A stretch of 64,000 bases of DNA from Reichenbachiella faecimaris. GTDB taxonomy: Bacteria; Bacteroidota; Bacteroidia; Cytophagales; Cyclobacteriaceae. The notes beneath the pieces were generated by a model. That model did not search any database. It saw nothing but the letters and a program-made list of their open reading frames with translations, and was not told the origin of the DNA. How positions within the stretch are numbered: position 1 is the first letter of the stretch; each line of letters opens with the position of its first letter. This document shows positions 1 to 8,632 of the stretch, piece after piece. The translations under genes were made by a program, and so were the position numbers. The stretch spans positions 558,001-622,000 of the forward strand of contig NZ_FWYF01000003.1 in NCBI RefSeq assembly GCF_900176375.1. The letters run 5' to 3'.

Positions 1-301
1 TGCCGCCTATAGGAGTTTGGTGATTGATCTCCATCACCAAACCATACTTTTTAGAGCAGGATATTCTAGGGCGTATCTATTTACAGAAGTGAAGGACATA
101 AAACTTGAAGTGCATGCCAAACAAGCGGGAACAGATCCTTTTTCTAAGTCAAATAAAGAATTTCATTACACCATTACAGCCTATATGGAAAGGGGGCATC
201 AGGAGGAGTTGCTGGTTTTAAAATTTAGGGATGAAGAGAGCGAACGCCACATGTTCGATCTCAAGGATTATTTCCAAACCTTGCTGACTTATTCTGGTTA
301 G
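1..301 (+). CDS. C-terminal end of an unrecognised protein (5' cut by window edge)
   Basis: The reading frame is open from the first bases of the window to a TAG at 299-301, so this is probably the tail of a gene that starts outside. A TTG at 17 is the first possible start inside the window, but the frame reads through upstream of it without a stop. The roughly 100 visible residues are mixed charged and hydrophobic, with no signal peptide, membrane segment or motif that I recognise. It ends convergently with the next gene, overlapping it by 4 bp. Function unknown. Confidence 0.6.
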   Translation, partial: AAYRSLVIDLHHQTILFRAGYSRAYLFTEVKDIKLEVHAKQAGTDPFSKSNKEFHYTITAYMERGHQEELLVLKFRDEESERHMFDLKDYFQTLLTYSG

Positions 302-1992
302 TATTTTAGGTGTAGATTTTTTCTGGTCAGCACAAAGATGGTGAATTCGGGATCTTCGTGTTGAATGGTGATCGTGATTGCACTTTTGCCCTGAGGAACC
401 ATAACAATACCCTTCTGGTCTTTGAATCCATACCAAAGGTTAAGCTTTTTGCCCTTATTGATTTCGATTTCAGAATCATTCAAATGCTCTGTGATTAGAC
501 GCTTAGCTCTTGATTCAGTCATGTTTTGGTCAGACGTGTGCTGAAAAAACTTGATCTGCTCTCCATAGCTATTTTTTAATAGCAGGAAAACAGGAGATGG
601 AAATTTTGTACCGTCATCTGAAATGCTAAATCCATCTGGGACATTAAATCGAATGCCAAGACCTTCATTTTCATAAACCGGATTTTCGAAGTAGTAGGGT
701 AGGGCTTGACTTGATGCAGCATGCTTTTTCCCGTTCAGGGTGAAAGATTGCACTTGGATGTGTGTAATCTGCGACATGTATTTGAGGTATGAACTGTTGA
801 GAACTGCACCAATTCCGCTTTTGTACAATGCAATTTTTAACGCAGAATTGGTTTCTATTTCTGAGGTGAGGTCTTGAGTAACCCAAACACCATCAAGAGC
901 AACTTCTACCCATAATTTTGGAGACCAAAACCACTGGTTATAGGTATAGCCATAAACCAGTCTTGCAGGTATTTGCAAAGCCAAAACAAGTTGATAATAG
1001 GTGAGATGGGGATAAGATTGAGCTCGTGCATAGGATTTTAATGCTTTTAGTTTTTCAGTTTGATTTAGTGAGTCTTGGATCAATGAGTCAAGAATGGTTT
1101 GAGTGTTTGAGTTTTGCCAAAGAATTTCAGGCATAGAAGATGCCAAGGTGTCAGATTGTATCCACGATTGTTTTTCGTTAGAATTAATTAAAATGACAGA
1201 ACTGCTGTCTTGAGAATTGATTTTTTGATTGCCGTGGGTGAGACCAGAACGTGCCAGACTATCTAATCCAGCTATTTTTAATTTAACCAAAGAGATCTGG
1301 TTGGGGTCAGGAAACCGGATATTCGAAAGCAAGCGTCCTTGATCAAAACCATCTGGCTCAAAAAATTGAGATGGTCGAACTTGCGTGGTTCTAGTCAGTT
1401 TGATTGCTCCAAATGGTGATGGATAGCTCGTTTGAACTAAGTAGAAATTTTTGTCATACTTGCTGAGTGTGAATTGTGAACCTATAGATTCTTTCACCAA
1501 TTTCAATTTTTGAGCTTTTTCAACAGAAAAATCAATGAGTTCCCTTTTTACTTCAACTACTTGATTCAACTCTGGTGAGAAAGTCTGATAGCAGATTTGA
1601 GCACCAAGGGTATCGAGCCGCCTCAAGCTCAATGTTCTTATCTTTTCTGGGCCGTATACAACCATACTATCAGATAGATTAAGGGGTGTTGTGGTACCAT
1701 TGTCGAATCTAACTTCACGGCTCAATGTGTCTTGAAAAATGTGAGTCCAAGAAATAGACTTTAAAAATCCAGCTTCAGACTCGACAAAATGCACATCTGA
1801 TTTATACTGAAGTGTATCAGATAAAGTAAGTAGTTGAAACTGAAGTGAAGTGAATGTATGAGTATCCAGATCTACCTCAGTGCTTTGCTTGAAACTGCCT
1901 GCACGGTGGTTGTCGATTTCTATTTGATACTCCAAAGATTGAGCCTTGATGAAATTGGATAGAAATAACAAGCAGAGGAGAATGATCTTCAT
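298..1992 (-). CDS. Secreted transglutaminase-like fold protein, apparently without catalytic residues
   Basis: 564 residues with a clear signal peptide (MKIILLCLLFLSNFIKAQ). The middle of the protein (about residues 330-390) has the layout of a transglutaminase-like domain: a helix ending in LQIPARLVYGY, then KLWVEVALDGVWVTQD. In active family members this core carries Cys about 15 residues before the GIPAR-like motif, His in the hAWvEv motif, and Asp after the Trp. Here no Cys is near the expected place and the His position is Lys; only the Asp remains. A structural or binding role is inferred. The start has no strong rival. It lies just downstream of a toxin-antitoxin pair on the same strand, with a 44-bp gap. 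Confidence 0.7.
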   Translation of the reverse strand: MKIILLCLLFLSNFIKAQSLEYQIEIDNHRAGSFKQSTEVDLDTHTFTSLQFQLLTLSDTLQYKSDVHFVESEAGFLKSISWTHIFQDTLSREVRFDNGTTTPLNLSDSMVVYGPEKIRTLSLRRLDTLGAQICYQTFSPELNQVVEVKRELIDFSVEKAQKLKLVKESIGSQFTLSKYDKNFYLVQTSYPSPFGAIKLTRTTQVRPSQFFEPDGFDQGRLLSNIRFPDPNQISLVKLKIAGLDSLARSGLTHGNQKINSQDSSSVILINSNEKQSWIQSDTLASSMPEILWQNSNTQTILDSLIQDSLNQTEKLKALKSYARAQSYPHLTYYQLVLALQIPARLVYGYTYNQWFWSPKLWVEVALDGVWVTQDLTSEIETNSALKIALYKSGIGAVLNSSYLKYMSQITHIQVQSFTLNGKKHAASSQALPYYFENPVYENEGLGIRFNVPDGFSISDDGTKFPSPVFLLLKNSYGEQIKFFQHTSDQNMTESRAKRLITEHLNDSEIEINKGKKLNLWYGFKDQKGIVMVPQGKSAITITIQHEDPEFTIFVLTRKNLHLKY

Positions 1993-2036
1993 TAATGTTG
2001 GATTGGAGCAGTCTAGAGTAATATAATTATTTTCAA

Positions 2037-2348
2037 TTACCTGTTTCTTTTGATCAATTTTTTTGGTTGCTGACGTGTATCAAATACATCTGTAATCATG
2101 ACGCCATTTTCATGAATGAAATAAATAATCTTATAATGCTGCTCTGCCAGCAAGTACCTGTGGTCTTGATTTAGTAATCTGAGAGACTCTTCTAGTTGAC
2201 CACGAAGGTGATGATTGGATAAGCTTTTTACTTTACTTAGGATTCCTTTTTTCAGCTTTTGAGCATAAGCTTTATATCCTTCTTGCTGATAATATGCATA
2301 TATATTTTTTAAGGCCTCTTTTGCAGGGTTGGTAATGAAAACCTTCAT
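2037..2348 (-). CDS. RelE/ParE-superfamily toxin
   Basis: 103 residues with the usual ParE/RelE layout: an N-terminal strand (MKVFITNPAKEAL), two helices with YYQQEGYKAYAQKL, then a hydrophobic beta hairpin (HYKIIYFIHENGVMITDVFDTRQQP). Family members inhibit gyrase (ParE) or cleave mRNA at the ribosome (RelE); the sequence alone does not decide which, and the DTRQQP ending is more typical of the ParE side. The gene starts 3 bp after the stop of a small antitoxin-like gene on the same strand, the normal order for type II modules. Both genes look intact. Confidence 0.8.
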   Translation of the reverse strand: MKVFITNPAKEALKNIYAYYQQEGYKAYAQKLKKGILSKVKSLSNHHLRGQLEESLRLLNQDHRYLLAEQHYKIIYFIHENGVMITDVFDTRQQPKKLIKRNR

Positions 2349-2351
2349 TTA

Positions 2352-2597
2352 TTACCAGTTTTTGGACTCCTTCTCTAGATCTTCAACACTTGTGATATCT
2401 CCGTCTAAGATGGCGCGATTGGAAATTTCGGCTCTTTGAATGAGGTCAGCTTGAGTAATGGTCTGGCCGTTTGGTTCAGAGCCTATCTTAGCAGATTTTA
2501 CGTTTTGTAAAATTTGTTTGATCTGGTTTAAAATGTCCACATCATCCAATTTAGCTAGTTGTTCGATTAGAAAGAGCTTTTCGGTTTGTATATCCAT
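2352..2597 (-). CDS. Antitoxin of the ParE/RelE-type module
   Basis: 81 residues, acidic and mostly helical. An N-terminal stretch MDIQTEKLFLIEQLAKLDD is followed by a linker and a C-terminal part with TQADLIQRAEISNRAIL and SVEDLEKESKNW. This is the size and layout of small antitoxins in Bacteroidota that pair with ParE-like toxins, where the C-terminal segment wraps the toxin. It precedes the toxin gene by 3 bp on the same strand. The assignment rests mainly on that pairing; no DNA-binding fold is certain. The promoter should lie in 2598-2660. Confidence 0.7.
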   Translation of the reverse strand: MDIQTEKLFLIEQLAKLDDVDILNQIKQILQNVKSAKIGSEPNGQTITQADLIQRAEISNRAILDGDITSVEDLEKESKNW

Positions 2598-2661
2598 GGG
2601 AGATCAATTGCTGATATAAAGTTAACGATTCATTCTCACATATCATTTTCAAAAGAGGGAC

Positions 2662-2693
2662 AAAAAAAGAGCACTGATGATTTCAGTGCTCTT
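2662..2693 (-). terminator. Intrinsic terminator after dxr-rseP
   Basis: An 11-bp perfect stem (2667-2677 with 2683-2693) and 5-nt loop. On the minus strand it is followed by a run of seven T. It lies 23 bp after the rseP stop codon and separates that operon from the toxin-antitoxin pair. Confidence 0.85.
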
Positions 2694-2715
2694 CAATTAA
2701 AATATTTTTTGTCTG

Positions 2716-4035
2716 CTAGAAAAAGATCTGAAAGATATCATTGAAGATGGCAAAGCCCATGATGCCAAGCAATAGTACCATTCCAACTTTTTGAGCATTT
2801 TCCAGAAACTTATCAGATGGCTTTTGGCCTGATACAATTTCATACGTTAAGAACACAACATGTCCGCCATCCAATGCAGGAATTGGTAAGAAGTTCATAA
2901 AGGCTAAAATCATTGACAGCAGGCCAGTCATATTCCAGAACTTCATCCAGTCCCAGGTACCGCCGTACATTTGAGCGATTTTGAATGGCCCGCCTACACT
3001 TTTGGTGACGGCTATTTCGCCAGAGAAAATCTTCCCAAATCCTTTAACATTGGCCCACACCACATTGAATGCCTGAGCTGTTCCGATCGGAATGGCTTGC
3101 CCAAACGAATATTCATCATGCATATAATTGATCAAGGGGTTTGGTTGAAAACCGATAGTGCCTTCTGGCGAAACTTTGAAAGTCAAGGTCGCAGTACTGT
3201 TATCCAAACGCTTTACAGTAGCCACTACGTTAGAGTCTGCATGGGATGTCAAAAGTGCCTTCAACTGGTCAAAATAAATTGCAGGTTCGTTATTTACAGT
3301 CAAAATTTTGTCACCTGCCAGTAAACCACCCTTGGCTGCTTCGCTGCCTGCTATTACCTGCCCTACGTCATACGGAAACCTAAAGGCAATGAAACGATCT
3401 TTGTATTTTTTATCCGTGAGCTTGTTTAGGAAACCTTCAGGAAATGCCAAATCAAAAACTGAGTCTCCTCGCTGCACTTTGTAAGTCGGTTGATCAGCGA
3501 AAAGTACTTCCATACTTCTTAGGTCATTAAAGCGATTGTAATCTTTGCCATTTACTTTGAGGATAACATCGCCTGATTTTAAGCCAATTTCCTGGCCTAA
3601 TTCATAGGCCACGATACCGTGTTTATTGAGCTCTTCCTTTGGGACATAGGAGCTTCCATTGCTATAGACCAGAAAAACAAAGATGATGATGCCCGTGATT
3701 ACATTTACAATTATACCACCCATCATCACAATCAGTCGTTGCCAGGCAGGTTTTGCTCTAAATTCCCATTCTTCTGGCTCTTGTGATAAGGCTTCAGTAT
3801 CTAGGGATTCGTCAATCATTCCTGAGATTTTCACAAATCCACCCAATGGTATAGCTCCAAAGGAGTATTCAGTTTCACCATATTGAAATCCCCAGATTTT
3901 TGGAGGAAACCCAATCGAATATTTTTCTACCCTCATGCCGAAAGCTTTTGCGGCAATCAAATGCCCAAATTCGTGCACACCCACCAAAATGGATAATCCC
4001 AACAAAAGTTGGGCTGTCATTATTAGTCCTTCCAT
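2716..4035 (-). CDS. rseP: RseP-type site-2 intramembrane zinc protease
   Basis: About 439 residues. The zinc-binding HEFGH motif sits in the first membrane helix (around residues 21-25), and the second metal motif NFLPIPALDGGH is near residue 390, as expected for S2P proteases. Between them lie further membrane segments and two PDZ-like regions. In other bacteria RseP cuts membrane-bound anti-sigma factors and signal-peptide remnants in the inner membrane. The ATG at 4035 overlaps the dxr stop as TGATG; an in-frame TTG one codon upstream is the alternative. The overlap suggests translational coupling with dxr. A terminator follows at 2662-2693. Confidence 0.93.
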   Translation of the reverse strand: MEGLIMTAQLLLGLSILVGVHEFGHLIAAKAFGMRVEKYSIGFPPKIWGFQYGETEYSFGAIPLGGFVKISGMIDESLDTEALSQEPEEWEFRAKPAWQRLIVMMGGIIVNVITGIIIFVFLVYSNGSSYVPKEELNKHGIVAYELGQEIGLKSGDVILKVNGKDYNRFNDLRSMEVLFADQPTYKVQRGDSVFDLAFPEGFLNKLTDKKYKDRFIAFRFPYDVGQVIAGSEAAKGGLLAGDKILTVNNEPAIYFDQLKALLTSHADSNVVATVKRLDNSTATLTFKVSPEGTIGFQPNPLINYMHDEYSFGQAIPIGTAQAFNVVWANVKGFGKIFSGEIAVTKSVGGPFKIAQMYGGTWDWMKFWNMTGLLSMILAFMNFLPIPALDGGHVVFLTYEIVSGQKPSDKFLENAQKVGMVLLLGIMGFAIFNDIFQIFF

Positions 4036-5186
4036 CAATTAATTAATTCTGTTGCTAATATTCGAGTTTCTTTATCAGTCTCTACGTAATCGTCAAAATT
4101 AGGAGTGGAGATAAACGAGATTTTATTCAGACAAGATTCCACTACATCAGACATCTCCAAGAAGCCTATACGATCCTCCAAAAATTTTGATACCGCAATT
4201 TCGTTAGCCGCATTCAATATACAAGGCTGATTCCCGCCTTTTTTTAGTGCTTCAAAAGACAAAGCAAGATTTTTGAAGGTATTCAGGTCTGGTTTTTCAA
4301 AAGTCAGCTCTGGGTAATCCATAAAGTTGAACCTAGGAAAATTATTTTTTAGTCGCCCAGGATAGGTGAGGGCATACTGTATGGGCAATTTCATGTCTGG
4401 CAATCCCATTTGTGCTTTGATCGACCCATCTTCAAATTGTACCATTGAATGGATAATCGACTGTGGATGCACGACCACTTCAATTTGATCATTTGTTAAG
4501 TCAAAAAGCCATTTAGCTTCAATCACTTCCAGTCCCTTATTCATCAGGCTGGCTGAATCAATCGTAATCTTTGCTCCCATGTCCCAGTTGGGGTGTTTGA
4601 GGGCTTGCTCTTTTTTGACATCCGTCAAAAAGCCTTTGTCCTTACCTCTAAAAGGGCCGCCTGAAGCGGTCAGGATAATTTTTTCAATTGGATTGCTATA
4701 TTCACCAGCCAGACATTGGAAAATAGCAGAATGCTCAGAATCTACGGGTAGAATGGGAACTCTTTTCTTCTTTGCCAATGTGGTGACAAGCTCACCCGCT
4801 ACCACTAAAGTTTCTTTATTGGCCAAGGCAATGGCTTTCCCAGCTTCAATAGCTCTTAGTGTAGGCTTCAATCCTGCATAGCCGACCAGCGCGGTCAAGA
4901 CTACATCTACTTCCTCTAGTTCTGCAGCATGACAAAGCGCATTTTCACCAGCGTAAACTTTAATATCTAAAAGATCTAATGCATCAAATACTTTTTGGTA
5001 TTTGTCTTCATTGGCGATTACTACCAGGTTGGGCTTAAACTGAATTGCCTGTTTGATCAACAAATCAGCGTTTTCATTGGCTGTGATGGCTTCCAACTCG
5101 AAATGATCTGGATTGGCCTCTATGACCTCCAGGGCTTGTGTGCCAATAGAGCCGGTAGAACCTAGAATGGATATTTTCTTTTTCAA
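4035..5186 (-). CDS. dxr: 1-deoxy-D-xylulose 5-phosphate reductoisomerase
   Basis: Converts DXP to MEP in the non-mevalonate isoprenoid pathway, using NADPH and a divalent metal. Visible signatures are the Rossmann motif ILGSTGSIGTQ at the N-terminus, LPVDSEHSAIFQC, TASGGPFRG, the metal-binding segment PNWDMGAKITIDSASLMNKGLE, and a helical C-terminal domain. The frame is open further upstream to an ATG at 5309, but that extension runs into a palindrome and carries no conserved sequence. A TTG at 5186, just before KKKISILGSTGSIG, gives 383 residues, the normal family length, so I chose it. It is cotranscribed with rseP (TGATG overlap). Confidence 0.93.
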   Translation of the reverse strand: MKKKISILGSTGSIGTQALEVIEANPDHFELEAITANENADLLIKQAIQFKPNLVVIANEDKYQKVFDALDLLDIKVYAGENALCHAAELEEVDVVLTALVGYAGLKPTLRAIEAGKAIALANKETLVVAGELVTTLAKKKRVPILPVDSEHSAIFQCLAGEYSNPIEKIILTASGGPFRGKDKGFLTDVKKEQALKHPNWDMGAKITIDSASLMNKGLEVIEAKWLFDLTNDQIEVVVHPQSIIHSMVQFEDGSIKAQMGLPDMKLPIQYALTYPGRLKNNFPRFNFMDYPELTFEKPDLNTFKNLALSFEALKKGGNQPCILNAANEIAVSKFLEDRIGFLEMSDVVESCLNKISFISTPNFDDYVETDKETRILATELIN

Positions 5187-5253
5187 TATTGGGTGTGTTT
5201 CCTCTTTCAAAAAGTAAAAAGCAGCTGCAAAGCTATAAAGATTAGCCGAACCG

Positions 5254-5286
5254 AACTTTCCAAAAGTTTCAAACTTTTGGAAAGTT
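5254..5286. repeat. Perfect 33-bp palindrome upstream of dxr
   Basis: Arms 5254-5269 and 5271-5286 are exact reverse complements (16 bp) around a single central C. It lies about 70 bp upstream of the likely dxr start. There is no T-run, so a terminator is unlikely. It may be a mobile palindromic repeat or a protein-binding site. Confidence 0.85.
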
Positions 5287-5310
5287 CTAGTCTGAGGGCT
5301 TCGTGTCATA

Positions 5311-5334
5311 CTCAGAGTTCTCTCCGAGTAACTC
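5311..5334. repeat. Dispersed repeat, CAGAGTT...CGAGTAACTCT family
   Basis: This short segment closely matches 57401-57425: the outer blocks TCAGAGTTC and CGAGTAACTCT are shared and only the 4-5 central bases differ. It is itself a small inverted repeat (AGAGTT/AACTCT). In both places it lies close to a GTCATTTCGA-type palindrome, so the two may move or decay together. Confidence 0.7.
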
Positions 5335-5359
5335 TAATGGGTGAACAATCTACCCCTTT

Positions 5360-5449
5360 GTCATTTCGACCGGAGCGGTCCGCCGAAGCGGGAGAAATCT
5401 CATCGGAAATGAGTAGGATGTTTTAGATTTCTCCTGGCGTCGAAATGAC
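5360..5449. repeat. Dispersed imperfect palindrome, GTCATTTCGA...TCGAAATGAC family
   Basis: Outer arms GTCATTTCGA (5360-5369) and TCGAAATGAC (5440-5449) are exact reverse complements, as are inner arms GGAGAAATCT (5391-5400) and AGATTTCTCC (5425-5434). A second copy lies at 58055-58128 and a decayed one at 57234-57340. Together with 5254-5334 it fills most of the 313-bp gap between dxr and the GH3 gene. Confidence 0.85.
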
Positions 5450-5499
5450 AAGAAATGCTATTATTTCCCATTTAATTCAAAACTTGAACTATAAAACAG

Positions 5500-6996
5500 C
5501 TACAACCTATGCATTATCAACTGGTCCGCAATCTTTCGGTCATTGGACAAACGGGGAACTTTGTTTTGCCCGCCGAGCTTACCCTGCGACTTCATGTAGT
5601 CAATGAAAGCATTTTTTTTAAGTGGAATGATTTCTAGTCTTTCTAGGATATTTCCAGTGATTAAATCATCATAGTAGGAGTTGAGTTGTCTCAATTTTAC
5701 GTCAATGGTATTGGCGAATCGCTCCACATCCTCGGGTTGATGGCCAAACTCCACAAACCATTGATGCTTGGGCAATCCTGAATCAGGCGTGACCTGAGGT
5801 GCTACAGTAAACTCTATGATTTCTGTCTGACTTTGTTCCTGCACAGCGGCATGTATGGCTTTTTCTACTTCTTGACCAATTACGTGCTCACCAAATGCAG
5901 AAATGAAATGTTTGATTCGACCTGTGACAACCACCCGGTAAGGAGCAGTAGATACAAAAGCAATAGTGTCTCCAATGGAGTATCCCCACAAGCCCGCATT
6001 ACTGTTGATAATCAGTGCATAATTGACGCCAGTTTTGACTTCGCTGATGCTGAGTCTTGTTGGATTTTCATCAAAATATTCTTCCGCAGGAATGAATTCG
6101 AAGAATATACCTGAGTCAAGTAATAATAGAAGGCCTTCTTGATCCATCGTGTCTTGATAGGCTATGAAGCCTTCAGAAGCAGGATAAGTCTCTACAGAGT
6201 CTATCGTTTGGCCAATACTCTCAAAAAGTTTGGCTTTGTAGGGTTCAAAATTAACACCACCATAAACGAATAAAGAAAAGTCTGGGAATAGATCTTTGAT
6301 AGCCTTTCCTGTCTTGGCAGTCAATCGATCAAAATACATCTGCACCCAAGGTGGAATCCCCGAAATAAGGGTCATGTTTTTCTGATAAGTTTCTTCTACG
6401 ATTTGATCTACCTTTTGCTCCCAATCCTCAATGCAGTTGGTTTCGTATGAGGGCATCTGATTTGATCGCAAATAACCAGGCACGTGATGATTGACAATTC
6501 CTGAAAGTCTCCCTGTATGAATGCCGCTGGTTTTGGTCATGATAGGACTTCCTGATAGGAAGATCAGATTGCCATCTAAAAACTTACTATTGCCAGAGTT
6601 GTGCACGTAGTTTAAAAGTGCATTTTTGGCGCTATTGATATGATTAGGGATCGAATCTTTGGTGATTGGAATATACTTTGTACCAGAGGTGGTACCTGAA
6701 GTCTTTGCAAAATATGCTGGGAGTCCAGGCCAGAGTACATCTGGTTCGCCTGTTTTGATGCGATCCACATAGGCGCGCAACACTTCATAATCTCCTATTG
6801 GTACTGCCTCTTTGAATTCCTGATAGCTGCCGACATCCTTAAATTTATGGTCTTTGCCAAAAGAAGTGTTGGCTGCTTTTTTAGTTATTTCTGCAAGGAT
6901 CTTGTTTTGAGCTTCTTTTGGATTGGATGCCCATTTGCGTTGTTGGTTGATGATGTATTTGGCGTATGGCTTGCTGAGTACCGATCGGATGCCCAT
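5500..6996 (-). CDS. GH3-family (auxin-responsive promoter-like) acyl-adenylating protein
   Basis: 498 residues that match the plant GH3 / acyl-acid amido synthetase family over the full length. Seen: an ATP/AMP-binding signature AKTSGTTSGTKYIPIT (about residue 105), a second motif YPASEGFIAYQD, and SIGDTIAFVS followed by VVTGRIKHFISAFGEHV near the C-terminal lid. Plant members conjugate amino acids to acyl acids through an acyl-adenylate; the bacterial substrate is unknown. It starts right after the end of the next gene (2-bp gap, same strand), so the M42 peptidase, DUF6624 gene and this gene likely form one transcript. Confidence 0.85.
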   Translation of the reverse strand: MGIRSVLSKPYAKYIINQQRKWASNPKEAQNKILAEITKKAANTSFGKDHKFKDVGSYQEFKEAVPIGDYEVLRAYVDRIKTGEPDVLWPGLPAYFAKTSGTTSGTKYIPITKDSIPNHINSAKNALLNYVHNSGNSKFLDGNLIFLSGSPIMTKTSGIHTGRLSGIVNHHVPGYLRSNQMPSYETNCIEDWEQKVDQIVEETYQKNMTLISGIPPWVQMYFDRLTAKTGKAIKDLFPDFSLFVYGGVNFEPYKAKLFESIGQTIDSVETYPASEGFIAYQDTMDQEGLLLLLDSGIFFEFIPAEEYFDENPTRLSISEVKTGVNYALIINSNAGLWGYSIGDTIAFVSTAPYRVVVTGRIKHFISAFGEHVIGQEVEKAIHAAVQEQSQTEIIEFTVAPQVTPDSGLPKHQWFVEFGHQPEDVERFANTIDVKLRQLNSYYDDLITGNILERLEIIPLKKNAFIDYMKSQGKLGGQNKVPRLSNDRKIADQLIMHRL

Positions 6997-6998
6997 GT

Positions 6999-7583
6999 TT
7001 ATTGATATTTGCTTTGTGCAGTTTTTAACTCTTGTTCAGAAAGTGGTTCTAAACCCACTTCAACTCTTTTTTCATTCACCGAATTTACATCTTCCAGTGG
7101 AAACAATACTTGTTTGTCGTCAACATAATTCCACTGCGTACCATAGACTTGAGGCTGTTTTTTGTTGACTAATATTCTGTCTTTCATAGTAGCCATTTGC
7201 GACCGACTTGATTCTCCTCTTTTGGCGGAAGCCTCCAGCATGGGATAGTATCTTTCCCGCACTTGATCACTAGGTGCATGTTGGATCGCCAGAAACAATG
7301 AAATATTGGCTTTCTTACCAATTACAGACGTACCTAACCAGCCATGTTCGGCTAGCACTGCCACGACATATCTAAGATGCATAGAATCACGGAAGTTGAT
7401 CAACTGATTGAGTGAATCCATCTGATAAGATTCGAACCCAAATTCTTGAGCAGTAGGCATCACAGTCGCTCTGACTTCAATACTTTGGTCAACAAAATGC
7501 TCTAAGTTTTTGCGCAAGCTTGTATAATCTTGTGCGAAAGTACTGTAAGAAATTAAGCAAAGAATAAAGATTATTTTTTTCAA
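6999..7583 (-). CDS. Secreted DUF6624-family protein
   Basis: 194 residues with a signal peptide (MKKIIFILCLISYSTFAQ). The body has the pattern I associate with DUF6624: EHGWLGTSVIGKKAN, LAIQHAPSDQ, MATMKDRILVNKKQPQVYGTQW, then FPLEDVNSVNEKRVEVGLEPL near the end. The function of this family is unknown to me. Its start overlaps the stop of the upstream M42 peptidase gene by 4 bp, suggesting coupling. Confidence 0.75.
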   Translation of the reverse strand: MKKIIFILCLISYSTFAQDYTSLRKNLEHFVDQSIEVRATVMPTAQEFGFESYQMDSLNQLINFRDSMHLRYVVAVLAEHGWLGTSVIGKKANISLFLAIQHAPSDQVRERYYPMLEASAKRGESSRSQMATMKDRILVNKKQPQVYGTQWNYVDDKQVLFPLEDVNSVNEKRVEVGLEPLSEQELKTAQSKYQ

Positions 7584-8632
7584 GTCCAGCTCCAGTTATA
7601 GGTATGAATATTCTCAAGTGCAGCAACTGTCAAATCAATTGAAGCCTGAATATCGTCCTTCTCCGCCATTTCGATCACTTGATGGAGATGGCGAGTAGGA
7701 ATTGAAATTGCACCTGATATAGCCCCATTCTTTCCTTTTTGTTGAATGCCAGAAGTATCAGTTCCACCTGCTACAAGGATTTCGTTCTGCCATTTTATTT
7801 TGTGATCATCAGCTGTTTTTCTTAGGAAGTTGACCATGCGCGTGTCACAGATGGTCATGGCGTCTAAAATTTTAATGGCTGTTCCCTTGCCCAATTCTGT
7901 TACGTATTCGTGCGGTTGAGCACCTGGTAGATCGTAGGCAATGGTTGTATCTAGGGCAATGCCAAAATCTGGATTGATGCTATGCGCAGCTACATTGGCT
8001 CCTCGAATGCCTACTTCTTCTTGTACGGAAAAGACAGCATATACATCATGTGCATTGTTTTTCAATTGCTTCACAGCCTCTATCAGAATGAAAACAGAAA
8101 CTCTGTTGTCGATAGACTTGCAGTTTACACAATTGCCCATTTCGATCAAATCTCTTTCTCTGGTCACAGGATCACCAACAGCCACGATTTTTTCCACCTC
8201 TTCTTTGGGCATACCCAAGTCAATGAAATAATCTTCTTTTTTGGCTGGTTTTTCTCGTTCTGCCGGAGACATGACATGGATGGGTTTGCTACTCATTACT
8301 CCCATAATGTCCTTTTTGCCATGCACGACCACTCGCTGTGCGGTAAAAGTTTTGGGGTCGAATCCACCAAGCGTCTGAAATCTTAGAAATCCATTGTCAT
8401 CAATGTGGTTGACGATGAATCCAATTTCGTCCATGTGTGCGGCCAGCATCACTTTTTTAGGATCGTCTCCATTACCTCTTTTGATAGTGATCAAATTGCC
8501 CATGTTGTCGATGTGATACTCGTCTACATGCTTTTTTACTTCTTCAATCACTAGATTTCTAATGCGAGACTCGAAGCCCGGCGCACCAGCGATTTCACAA
8601 ATGTTTTTTAGTAGTGGGATATTGAGAGACAT
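7580..8632 (-). CDS. M42-family metallo-aminopeptidase
   Basis: 350 residues, normal length for M42 (TET-type) peptidases. Metal ligands and catalytic residues are visible in order: AAHMDEIGF (His and Asp), IDNRVSV (bridging Asp), VQEEVGIRGA (catalytic Glu pair), ALDTT (Asp) and the C-terminal PTRHLHQVIEM (His). No signal peptide, so cytoplasmic. Family members are two-metal exopeptidases assembled as large dodecamers that trim short peptides. It is probably the first gene of an operon with the DUF6624 and GH3 genes. Confidence 0.9.
   Translation of the reverse strand: MSLNIPLLKNICEIAGAPGFESRIRNLVIEEVKKHVDEYHIDNMGNLITIKRGNGDDPKKVMLAAHMDEIGFIVNHIDDNGFLRFQTLGGFDPKTFTAQRVVVHGKKDIMGVMSSKPIHVMSPAEREKPAKKEDYFIDLGMPKEEVEKIVAVGDPVTRERDLIEMGNCVNCKSIDNRVSVFILIEAVKQLKNNAHDVYAVFSVQEEVGIRGANVAAHSINPDFGIALDTTIAYDLPGAQPHEYVTELGKGTAIKILDAMTICDTRMVNFLRKTADDHKIKWQNEILVAGGTDTSGIQQKGKNGAISGAISIPTRHLHQVIEMAEKDDIQASIDLTVAALENIHTYNWSWT

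Noticed and set aside
5187-5309. N-terminal extension of dxr to the ATG at 5309
   Set aside because: It would translate the 33-bp palindrome and adds 41 non-conserved residues; the TTG at 5186 gives the family length.
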